From JBCDHN01 sp964351855 (GTDB lineage: Bacteria; Verrucomicrobiota; Verrucomicrobiia; Verrucomicrobiales; DEV007): a stretch of 64,000 nucleotides of DNA. Of this stretch, positions 27,944 through 35,536 are shown piece by piece (positions within the stretch are counted from its first letter, which is position 1; each line of letters starts with the position of its first letter). The stretch is taken from NCBI GenBank assembly GCA_964351855.1, contig CAYGQD010000004.1, forward strand, positions 1 through 64,000, written 5' to 3'. Made by a program: the position numbers and the translations under genes. The notes below the pieces were generated by a model. That model had not been told where the DNA came from. It ran no database searches and worked only from the letters and a program-made list of their open reading frames with translations.

Positions 27944-28396
27944 TTAGGCTTTGAAGAAGTAACGGGTGTTCTTCAGTTTGCCTTGTTTACCAACGGTGCC
28001 TTGCTCAAGGAGTTCCTTCAGCTTCTTGGCCGTTGTTTGGTAGTGAACTCCGGAAAGATCACTGATCTCCTTCTGGGAAAGACCTTCGCTTCCAGCGGTC
28101 TTAACGGTTTCGATGGTGCGGCTTTCTACTTCTTCGCTACTCATTCGGGTCCGCTTCCCGCTGCGCTTCTTAGCGGCTTTGGGTTTTACGGGAGCAGGAG
28201 TCGTAGTTGGAGCTGTTTTTGGTCCGCGACGGTTAGCAGGGGCAGAAATCGAACCCGCAGAATGAGCGCTTGCTTGCTGTAGTGCCAACTTGAGGTCGGC
28301 TTCCAACAGGCTTACGCGGCGCTTGTAAAGAGCCGTTAATTCATTCTCAACGCGGGCGATGTCTTTGTCTAGTTGAGCGATATCGCCTGTATTCAT
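27944..28396 (-). CDS. winged-helix DNA-binding protein with coiled coil and basic linker
   Basis: 150 residues in three parts. Residues 1-40 form a heptad-like coiled coil (IAQLDKDIARVENELTALYK). Residues 48-85 are a Pro/Ala/Lys-rich linker (PAPVKPKAAKKRSGKRTR) like a histone H1 tail. Residues about 90-150 form a winged helix (SQKEISDLSGVHYQTTAKKL, then KLKNTRYFF wing). It could be a nucleoid-associated or regulatory protein that dimerises through the coiled coil. It is transcribed away from rpoA and shares an A/T-rich upstream region with it. No exact family is recognised. Confidence 0.8.
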   Translation of the reverse strand: MNTGDIAQLDKDIARVENELTALYKRRVSLLEADLKLALQQASAHSAGSISAPANRRGPKTAPTTTPAPVKPKAAKKRSGKRTRMSSEEVESRTIETVKTAGSEGLSQKEISDLSGVHYQTTAKKLKELLEQGTVGKQGKLKNTRYFFKA

Positions 28397-28735
28397 AGTT
28401 CCGCCAATTCATCTATTTCATTGCTTATGTCAATAGCGTTTTTTATTATTAAGAGGAATAATTGTTATTATACATAGTATCTTAAAGGTATCTTAGCTAA
28501 TCTTATGATAAAAGCCATCGGAGGTAGTGACGCTGAATTCGCCCAATCCGTGGTCCAAAATGTGTAATTCTGAACAGTTTCTGCAAATGGATTCAGCTTT
28601 ACAAGTGTCATGGGATGTGCTTATTTCCGCGCTCATCCTTCGAGTCTGACAACTGCCGTTGGTCATTTGGGGCTGGATCCGAAAATCGGATTTGGCGTGA
28701 CTCGCCCAAAAGAAACCCGGCTTCCAAACAAAACT
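28397..28735. promoter_or_regulatory. A/T-rich divergent promoter region (winged-helix gene / rpoA)
   Basis: 339 bp between divergent genes. The part at 28420-28510 is strongly A/T-rich (runs such as TTTTTTATTATTAAG and ATTGTTATTATACATAG), as expected for promoters in both directions. An in-frame ATG at 28610 could extend RpoA by 42 residues, but that stretch does not look like RpoA. No ribosomal protein gene is present here. Confidence 0.5.
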
Positions 28736-29815
28736 ATGCCTACATCTCTCTCTCGTTTCGAAATGCCGAAGCACCTCGTCAAAGATGACGAGACCGCCAC
28801 CGAAACTTACGCCAGGTTCACCGCCGAGCCATTCGAAGGTGGTTACGGACACACGATTGGAAACTCCCTACGCCGGGTTTTACTTTCTTCGTTGGAAGGC
28901 GCATCGATCACTTCTGTCCGAATTGCCGGTGCTCCTCATGAATTTACGTCCCTGCCCGGAGTGGTGGAAGATGTGACGGAGATCATCCTGAATCTGAAGA
29001 AAATACGGTTCAAGCACTTCGAAAATAAGGATCCCGCCACGATGACCATTTCGGTCGATAAACAGGGCGAAGTCACTGCTGCGGATATCCAGGAGGTGCA
29101 GTATGAGATCGTGAATAAGGATCAGCTGATTTGTACCCTTGACCGCAAGACCAAATTTGAAGCGGATATCGAAGTTCGAGTTGGTCGAGGATTTAACACC
29201 AGCGAAGATAACAAGTATCCTGAAATGCCGATTGGCGTCATTGCGATCGACTCGATTTTCTCACCGGTTCAGCGTGTCCGTTACGGCGTCGAGGCGACTC
29301 GTGTCGGTCAACGGACGGATTATGACAAGCTGGTCGTCGAGATCTGGACGGATGGACGAATCGAGCCGTCGGACGCGCTTCTCCAGTCTTCTGCGATTCT
29401 GCGCCATCACTTGGATGTTTTTGTTCACTACGATGACGATCTGGTTAGCTTCATCGAAGAGAAAGACATCGATACTGAAGAGAATGCCGAGCTGAAGAAG
29501 TTACTCAACATGAGCGTGAACGAGATCGAGCTTTCGGTTCGAGCAGCGAACTGCCTCAACAATGCCAACATCACCACCGTCGGCCAGTTGGCGATGAAGA
29601 GTGAGGCTGAGATGCTGAAGTACCGTAATTTCGGAAAGAAATCCCTCAACGAGATCAAAGAAAAGCTCTCGGAGCTGGGTCTGTCTCTCGGAATGCAATT
29701 TGATCCTGCGCTTCTGGAATCGCCCTATCCATCGCCTCTTCTGGGTGAGCCGAAGCCCCGCTCTGGCGGTTTGACGGATTTGATCGAAGGAAATCTTGCA
29801 AATTACGAAGACTAA
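28736..29815 (+). CDS. rpoA: DNA-directed RNA polymerase subunit alpha
   Basis: 359 residues from the ATG at 28736. The N-terminal assembly domain is complete, with GYGHTIGNSLRRVLLSSLEG and GVVEDVTEIILNLKKI. The C-terminal helix-hairpin domain (LSVRAANCLNNANITTVGQL, then YRNFGKKSLNEIKEKL) binds UP elements and activators. The tail after about residue 325 (PSPLLGEPKPRSGG) is a short extension. rplQ follows after 46 bp, as in most bacteria, but the usual upstream neighbours rpsD, rpsK and rpsM are absent, so the pair has its own promoter. Confidence 0.97.
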   Translation: MPTSLSRFEMPKHLVKDDETATETYARFTAEPFEGGYGHTIGNSLRRVLLSSLEGASITSVRIAGAPHEFTSLPGVVEDVTEIILNLKKIRFKHFENKDPATMTISVDKQGEVTAADIQEVQYEIVNKDQLICTLDRKTKFEADIEVRVGRGFNTSEDNKYPEMPIGVIAIDSIFSPVQRVRYGVEATRVGQRTDYDKLVVEIWTDGRIEPSDALLQSSAILRHHLDVFVHYDDDLVSFIEEKDIDTEENAELKKLLNMSVNEIELSVRAANCLNNANITTVGQLAMKSEAEMLKYRNFGKKSLNEIKEKLSELGLSLGMQFDPALLESPYPSPLLGEPKPRSGGLTDLIEGNLANYED

Positions 29816-29861
29816 GCTCGATTGCGGGTTCGAATTTTAAACCTGACTGAATTGGAACGTC

Positions 29862-30296
29862 ATGAGACATCGTCGTAAAACCGTTAAACTGCAGCGCACG
29901 TCTGCGCATCGTCGCTCGCTTCTTGCCAACTTGGCCTGCAGCCTGATTGAGCATGGTCGAATCCGCACCACTCTCGCCAAGGCAAAGGCCCTCAAGCCGG
30001 TTGCCGACAAGATGGTTACCCTCGGAAAGAAGCATGAGATTTCCAAAGAAAAGGGAAAAAATGGTTCTTTCAAGTCGACTCCGCAGGCTCTTCATGCGCG
30101 GCGTCAGGCCCTGGCATTCCTCCGCCAGGAAAGCGCTGTAAAGAAGTTATTTGATGATGTTGCTCCTGCTGCCGCTGGACGTCAGGGTGGTTATACTCGG
30201 GTGATCAAGCTGGGGCCGAGAGCGAGCGATTCCGCTCCCATGGCCTTCGTCGAATGGGTTGATTCTCCGGTTGCGGTCGGGGAAGAGGATGAGTAG
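29862..30296 (+). CDS. rplQ: 50S ribosomal protein L17
   Basis: 144 residues. MRHRRKTVKLQRTSAHRRSL and the following IEHGRIRTTLAKAKALKPVAD are diagnostic for bL17, and GGYTRVIKLGPRASDSAPMA closes the core. It is slightly longer than E. coli L17, owing to a middle stretch (EISKEKGKNGSFKSTPQALH) and an acidic C-terminal tail. It is translated after rpoA from the same transcript and followed by a hairpin terminator. Confidence 0.97.
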   Translation: MRHRRKTVKLQRTSAHRRSLLANLACSLIEHGRIRTTLAKAKALKPVADKMVTLGKKHEISKEKGKNGSFKSTPQALHARRQALAFLRQESAVKKLFDDVAPAAAGRQGGYTRVIKLGPRASDSAPMAFVEWVDSPVAVGEEDE

Positions 30297-30331
30297 GCCA
30301 GTAGTCCCCGCCCATTCTAAACCAAAGTTTC

Positions 30332-30372
30332 AAAAGCGGCTGTCGGACTCAGGTTCGGCTGCCGCTTTTTTT
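30332..30372 (+). terminator. rho-independent terminator after rplQ
   Basis: A 9-bp stem AAAAGCGGC / GCCGCTTTT with a 20-nt loop is followed by a T-run. It starts 36 bp after the rplQ stop. Confidence 0.8.
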
Positions 30373-30450
30373 GCTCGGGAATCGCCAAAACTCAGGAGAA
30401 TCCTTCTGATGATTCGATGATTCCGAGCGAAACCTTAGTTTCGTTCGGGA

Positions 30451-30849
30451 CTACTGGCTGTCGGCAACCACGGATTGGTCGGTGACAATTGGCTTTGCGC
30501 GCAAGGCCGACGACGTTTCCGAGAGGGGAGAGCTTGTTTGGTCTTGCGTGGAACGGGCGGTAGCAGATTCTGGAATCGTCGGTGTTTCCTGATGAGGAGC
30601 GTTTTCGGTCCTCTCTGGGGAGTGATTCGAAACGGTTTGCGCCTCGCTGGCACCTACGGGAATCAAAGCCTCTGGGGCGATCACCGGAGTTTCAGAAAGG
30701 ATATTCAGGTTCTGAAGCCATGAATTCCAGACCGCTTGCGCCTGGTCTGGTTCAACTGCGTACCGCGGCACGAAATAGGTGGCGGCGATGAGAACTGCCG
30801 CAGCGATCGCGTAAAGAGAGCCGATCCATGGATTTCGTCGCGGTTGCAT
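30451..30849 (-). CDS. small single-pass membrane hypothetical protein
   Basis: 132 residues. One membrane segment at about residues 11-28 (LYAIAAAVLIAATYFVPRYA) follows a short basic N-terminus (MQPRRNP). The rest is a disordered, Ser/Thr/Pro/Glu-rich stretch with no recognised fold. It lies 100 bp downstream of the ammonium transporter gene on the same strand and could belong to that unit. Coding support is moderate. Confidence 0.55.
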   Translation of the reverse strand: MQPRRNPWIGSLYAIAAAVLIAATYFVPRYAVEPDQAQAVWNSWLQNLNILSETPVIAPEALIPVGASEAQTVSNHSPERTENAPHQETPTIPESATARSTQDQTSSPLSETSSALRAKPIVTDQSVVADSQ

Positions 30850-30949
30850 TCGAGGTCACGCAAGAGGCTCCAGATTGGCTTGAAAGTCAATTCTCCAGTC
30901 GAGGTTTGCTAGGTAAAAAGTGCAGTTTCACGATTGGAATCGTGTTTTG

Positions 30950-32530
30950 TTAGGACTCTTGGAGATCGAACTCGGGATAGGCTGTGGTCGAATGTTCGCT
31001 GAAATCGAGTCCGGCCGCTTGATCTTCGTCACTGGCCCGAAGTCCCAATCCAATCTCGACCGCTTTGAAGAGCAGAATCCCGATGAGATAGGCCAATCCG
31101 CAAAGGGCAACGATTCCCAACGCTTGATTCAAGAGTGCTTGGACCGAAAACCCGTCCAACCGCAGTGAGGCGGCTAACGTTCCCCAAATTCCGGCATAGA
31201 GATGAACGGGAACGGCACCAACTACATCATCGAGACCACGGTGTTCCAGGAGGACGAAGCCCCACGTGGCAAGCAAACCGGCGGCGCCTCCGATGAGCAA
31301 AGCCGTGAGAGGACTGGCCTGGTCCGCGCAACTCGAAATGGCCACCAGTCCGGCCAGGATACCGTTGAGAGCGAAATTCAGGTCGCTTTTTCCCCGATGC
31401 TTCCAAATCGAAAGGGACGCAAACACAGAGCCGCCTGCCGCCGCGATCGCAAGGTTCACGGAAATATGCCCGATGAGGTTCAAATGGATTCCGGAAGCGA
31501 TCGCCTGCCCCAATCCGAGGCCAAACCAGCCAAGCCAAACCAGTAACGTTCCAATGGCGGCCAGAGGTAAGCTATGTCCCGTGACGATCTTGGGAACGCC
31601 TTCTCGACTAAACCGATCCGTTCGGGGGCCTAACACTTTGATCCCCGCCAAAGCAAAGGCTCCTCCGATCCCGTGGATGACTGCTGAGCCGCCAAAATCG
31701 ATGAAGCCCAAGTTCTCCAGCCAGCCCGGGGCGCTTTCAATCCCGAAGCGCGCACCTCGCGAGCCCCAGGCGAACTGCGCTAGTAAGGGATATACGACCG
31801 CAGTAAAAATAAGCATCACCAGGAGATAGTTGCCAAAACGGGTTCGCTCCCCGGTCGCTCCGGAGCAGATGCAGGCGGCTAACACGACAAATCCGGTTTG
31901 AACCAGCCAAAAACTCCAGGCGGGGCTGTCCGCCGGAAGCTGGAAAATCCAATCGAATCTCACTCCAAACATGAGCGGGAAACCCACAAAAACAAACGCT
32001 GCCATCCCGATCGAAAGCGTTAAAAGGGACTTCATGACCGCATTGACACCGTTCCGAGCATGGGAAAGGCCGACTTCCCGGACGGCGAATCCAATGATCA
32101 TCAGGAAAATACAGAGTGCCGAAACGAAAAGCCAGAGCGCCGTGGCGGATCCATCTCCGGGTAGCGAAGGGGATGGTAAAGTGGTGAGAATCGGGGCATC
32201 AAAAGCGTCCCGAAAAGATGCGGTGCTTTCGTCCGTCGCATTCGAAAGATTGAGGGGGCGAGTCACCCGTTCTGCTCTCAGGGTCTCCAACTCCGCTTGA
32301 AGGGTGCGAAGCACGATGGCGTTTTCTCGGGCCGATTCGGCTGCGGCTTCCAGTCTTTCGATTTTCGCTTTGAGGTCTCGAACTTCTTTGGCGTTCGCTT
32401 CGGCGGCCTGCTTATTCTCAAAGACTGCTTGGAGGGATTCCCTCAATTGATCCTGGCTGAGAGTTTCTTGAGCCCAAAGAACGGCTGGCATAAAAAACAG
32501 CCAAATCAGCGCTATGATTCTACATAACAT
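30950..32530 (-). CDS. ammonium transporter with N-terminal coiled-coil extension
   Basis: 526 residues from the ATG at 32530, which directly begins a signal peptide (IIALIWLFFMPAVLWAQ). A TTG at 32566 overlapping the upstream stop is an alternative. Residues about 22-95 form a coiled coil (KEVRDLKAKIERLEAAAESA), followed by a Thr/Ser linker. The rest is an Amt/Mep channel: the two pore histidines lie in GGSAVIHGIGGAFALAG and VPVHLYAGIWGTL, with TGHSLPLAAIGTLLVWLGWF between. Amt proteins conduct ammonium. Here the extension would be periplasmic, which is unusual. No glnK/P-II gene is adjacent; the upstream neighbour is a roadblock-like protein. Confidence 0.88.
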   Translation of the reverse strand: MLCRIIALIWLFFMPAVLWAQETLSQDQLRESLQAVFENKQAAEANAKEVRDLKAKIERLEAAAESARENAIVLRTLQAELETLRAERVTRPLNLSNATDESTASFRDAFDAPILTTLPSPSLPGDGSATALWLFVSALCIFLMIIGFAVREVGLSHARNGVNAVMKSLLTLSIGMAAFVFVGFPLMFGVRFDWIFQLPADSPAWSFWLVQTGFVVLAACICSGATGERTRFGNYLLVMLIFTAVVYPLLAQFAWGSRGARFGIESAPGWLENLGFIDFGGSAVIHGIGGAFALAGIKVLGPRTDRFSREGVPKIVTGHSLPLAAIGTLLVWLGWFGLGLGQAIASGIHLNLIGHISVNLAIAAAGGSVFASLSIWKHRGKSDLNFALNGILAGLVAISSCADQASPLTALLIGGAAGLLATWGFVLLEHRGLDDVVGAVPVHLYAGIWGTLAASLRLDGFSVQALLNQALGIVALCGLAYLIGILLFKAVEIGLGLRASDEDQAAGLDFSEHSTTAYPEFDLQES

Positions 32531-32562
32531 TTCGCGGTGCTGCGGGTTGGAAAACAAGGGTT

Positions 32563-33474
32563 TCAAAGCTCAGCCTGTGGGCGGTCAAGGAGATCAGATA
32601 GTTCTGAACGAATGCGTTCTCGTTTGATCCGGTCCGGTATTCTGTTCGACACAGCATATCCTATCTCTTCAAATTGAAGAGGTGAAGGTTGTTCTCCATA
32701 AATAGCGTGTTTGGTCTTTAACTCGTGATTGAGAAACATCGTGACCGTTGAACGATTCATCACCTTCCCCAAGATACGAGTCAGTTCTTTGCGATATTGC
32801 TCCCAAGACAGGTTGAATTCGTCCGCTTCTTTGAGAACGGGCGGTTGGGGAGCGGTTTCCTGGAATTTTTCTGGCTGCTGAGGCTTCGGGAAGGCCTCTG
32901 AAGCTGCCAACGATTCGTTGGTAGCATCTGCCTCTGCCTCCTCAGGTAAGCGATCGACGTGAATGTCTGGCACCGCTTCAGCCACGGCATTCACAGAGGT
33001 CGGATCAACCGCCAGTTGTTCGTCGGTCAAGGCTCGGCTTCTCCAGACTTCCGGGAGCTTCAGTTGGAGATCGGAGCGGGAAATCGCCGCTGATTGGTCG
33101 GTTTTTGCCGCTTGGCCGCGTTCGATGCGATCCAGATCATCCAGAAAGAAGTGCCCGGTGCGGCAGACCTCGTCCGTGTCCTCCGGATTGCTATGGAGAA
33201 TCAGGAGCCGATAGTCTTTGAGCGCGATCAAGGCGACATTCCCGCCATCGTAACCCAAAACAATCTCCATCGCGTTCCGACCCTGTTGGCTGTAGGACTG
33301 GATCATCCCGTCCATAATTTCGCTGAGGAGCTCAAAACGGTCTTTGGGCAGGGCGATCCGATTGAGAAGGACCGTTGACTTCCGCGCCAGACAGATCCCG
33401 CGAACTCCGTTGATTTGCTCAATGGGAGCCACGCTTCTCGTCAACTCGGCTTCGGTAAAACTGGCGCTCGTCAT
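32563..33474 (-). CDS. roadblock/LC7-like domain protein
   Basis: 303 residues. The N-terminal 120 residues have a roadblock-type alternation (INGVRGICLARKSTVLLNRI, then MEIVLGYDGGNVALIALKDY and RLLILHSNPED), as in GTPase-associated or two-component-associated dimers. The middle is acidic and low-complexity (PEEAEADATNESLAASEA). The C-terminal part (FNLSWEQYRKELTRILGKVM to the end) is helical and unrecognised. Its ATG lies immediately after the upstream stop (0 bp), and its own stop overlaps a TTG of the ammonium transporter gene. It could scaffold or sense at the membrane; function not known. Confidence 0.65.
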   Translation of the reverse strand: MTSASFTEAELTRSVAPIEQINGVRGICLARKSTVLLNRIALPKDRFELLSEIMDGMIQSYSQQGRNAMEIVLGYDGGNVALIALKDYRLLILHSNPEDTDEVCRTGHFFLDDLDRIERGQAAKTDQSAAISRSDLQLKLPEVWRSRALTDEQLAVDPTSVNAVAEAVPDIHVDRLPEEAEADATNESLAASEAFPKPQQPEKFQETAPQPPVLKEADEFNLSWEQYRKELTRILGKVMNRSTVTMFLNHELKTKHAIYGEQPSPLQFEEIGYAVSNRIPDRIKRERIRSELSDLLDRPQAEL

Positions 33475-33732
33475 TCAGTCCGTTGTCAGAAGAGCGATCG
33501 CTTCGGAATAGGGGAGTCGGCGGTCTACCAGGAGACCTTTAAGCGCGCTGGGATCGACGTCTTGATCGCCCAAAAAACGAAACGCCATCGATTTCCCTTC
33601 GTCCGATACCGTTCCGTGCGAGATGCTGGTCATCCCCAGTTTTGCTCCCAGAGCCTGAGCGTAAAGTTGTAGTTGCGTGAGTTCGGCGGCGAAATCTTCG
33701 GTGTCCTGTTGCCCGCTAGAACCCTTTACCAT
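33475..33732 (-). CDS. small hypothetical protein
   Basis: 85 residues from the ATG at 33732; earlier in-frame starts (ATG at 33804, GTG at 33852) would add a basic, uncharacteristic leader. The protein has a helix (DFAAELTQLQLYAQALGAKL) and an acidic end. It directly abuts the roadblock-like gene, so the two are co-translated. No family is recognised. It could partner the roadblock-like protein. Confidence 0.55.
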   Translation of the reverse strand: MVKGSSGQQDTEDFAAELTQLQLYAQALGAKLGMTSISHGTVSDEGKSMAFRFLGDQDVDPSALKGLLVDRRLPYSEAIALLTTD

Positions 33733-34075
33733 TTCGTTTTCTACGTGAAAAAATCGAATGGGTGCAGTGTGGAGAGATGGATCGGTGGATGGGCGGCGAC
33801 GCATGACCAAGCTGCCGATAGTAAGTTTCGAAGCACGCGATTGTAAATCCACTTTTGTGGATTGTTCGGAAAAGAAAGAAGAATGGGTTCTTCTCGATGA
33901 GCCAACCGGACGCGAGCCATCCCAAATTGAATGATCGAATTCCCGATTTCCTAAATTGGGATTCTAAAAATCCTTAAGTTTACGGCTGGTTGCGAGGCGT
34001 TCTATCAATCAACCGCTTGAAGGAGTTTTCTTGAACTGAATCCAAGACCGAAAGGATTTTACCGGACGCTTTAAG

Positions 34076-35500
34076 CTACTTGCCTATCGCCTCCTTGTGC
34101 TGCTTGAACATCGCCAGGCAACGTTCGCGCTCTTCGCTGTGATGAACGATCGGGACCGGGTATCTTTTGGCGACCGATTCTCCGGATGCCGGTTGGGTGT
34201 AGAGCCGCTTTGAATCGACCCCTGCCAGCTCCGGCACCCACTCGCGAATGTAGTTTCCTTCCGGATCGTAACTCTTCGTCTGGGTCCAAGGGTTTTGAAT
34301 CCGGAAATAAGGTGCCGCATCCGCGCCAACACCAGCGGACCACTGCCAACCGCCGTTATTGCTTGCGTTCTCTCCATCTACCAATCGTTGCATAAAGATT
34401 TTCTCTCCTTCACGCCAATCGATGTGGAGATCCTTAGTCAGAAACATCGCCACGATCATGCGGACACGATTGTGCATGAATCCGGTTTGGTTGAGTTCAC
34501 GCATTCCCGCATCCACGATGGGAAACCCCGTGGTTCCATCGCACCAACGATCAAAGCGCTCACCGGGTTCGTCCCAAGGGAGTCCACGCCACTGGGGATT
34601 AAACTCCACTTCGAAAACCTCCGGCCAATGGGCTAAGACCGCAATGTAGAACTCCCGCCAGGCCAGTTCTCCCACAAACATGCCAAAGCTGTCTCTGGCG
34701 CTGGGGGAATTCGCCTGACTTGAGGCTTCGCTGACACGTTGGTAGAGTTCACGAATCGAAATCAGCCCAAAGCGCAGGTCTTGACCGAGGCGAGACGTCG
34801 TTCGGCCAAATGGAGTGTTGCGATTCGCTCCGTAGTTCAAAATGGGGCCCGCGATGGCTTCTTTGAGTCGTAATCGAGCGGCTTTTTCTCCGGGTTTGAG
34901 GATCGCCACGCTGGTTTCCGGGAGTTTCCAAGTCGCCAATGTCGGACAGGGCAGAGAGGAAATCTCGCCGGGCGTTCGAAAAGACTTGGCGACCGCTCCC
35001 GGGGTCTGCTTTTCGAGTCCTCTCCAATTTCGACCGTAGGGGGAATAGACGCGGTAGGGAGATCCGCCTCCCGTGAGGACTTCATCAGCCTCATGCAAGA
35101 CATGATCTTTGAATCCGAAAGTTTGAACCCCAATTTTCCCGCATTCTTCGGCCAACTGCCTCTCCTGCGCCTTGCCGAATGGATCAGGATCGCGATTGTA
35201 GAAAATCGCTTCGGCGTTGGTCTCCCGGGCGAGTCGCAAAAGTTCTGCGCAAGCATTTCCCCGCCGAAATACCAAGGCTCCATCAAATGTTTCCAGATTC
35301 CGCTGCAGAGACTCCAGACAACCGCAGAGAAACGCCTGCCGGGGTGGTCCTGTCCAGGCATGGTTCCCCTCCCAGGAACTGATGACGTAGGTCGGAATGA
35401 CGTTTTCGCTGGCGGAACAGGCTGCGTTCAGTGCGGTATTATCCGTGAGACGAAGATCCCGGCGAAACCAGTGAAGAACGCGGCGAAATGGCTTGGGCAT
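34076..35500 (-). CDS. deoxyribodipyrimidine photolyase / cryptochrome family
   Basis: 474 residues, the full length of class I CPD photolyases. The N-terminal Rossmann domain (LHWFRRDLRLTDNTALNAAC) binds the antenna cofactor. The FAD domain carries GELAWREFYIAVLAHWPEVF, TGFPIVDAGMRELNQTGFMH, NRVRMIVAMFLTKDLHIDWR and NASNNGGWQWSAGVGADAAP, which hold the Trp electron-transfer and FAD-binding residues. It repairs UV-induced cyclobutane dimers with blue light. It is probably monocistronic, 36 bp after the sulfatase stop on the same strand. The symbol phrB would fit but cryptochrome-like function is not excluded. Confidence 0.93.
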   Translation of the reverse strand: MPKPFRRVLHWFRRDLRLTDNTALNAACSASENVIPTYVISSWEGNHAWTGPPRQAFLCGCLESLQRNLETFDGALVFRRGNACAELLRLARETNAEAIFYNRDPDPFGKAQERQLAEECGKIGVQTFGFKDHVLHEADEVLTGGGSPYRVYSPYGRNWRGLEKQTPGAVAKSFRTPGEISSLPCPTLATWKLPETSVAILKPGEKAARLRLKEAIAGPILNYGANRNTPFGRTTSRLGQDLRFGLISIRELYQRVSEASSQANSPSARDSFGMFVGELAWREFYIAVLAHWPEVFEVEFNPQWRGLPWDEPGERFDRWCDGTTGFPIVDAGMRELNQTGFMHNRVRMIVAMFLTKDLHIDWREGEKIFMQRLVDGENASNNGGWQWSAGVGADAAPYFRIQNPWTQTKSYDPEGNYIREWVPELAGVDSKRLYTQPASGESVAKRYPVPIVHHSEERERCLAMFKQHKEAIGK

Positions 35501-35536
35501 GGAGAGCGGCTACGGTTCGGGGGACGAGAACGATGC

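Noticed and set aside
28610..28735. A 42-residue N-terminal extension of RpoA from the ATG at 28610
   Set aside because: The sequence is unlike RpoA, and the region is better explained as promoter and leader.
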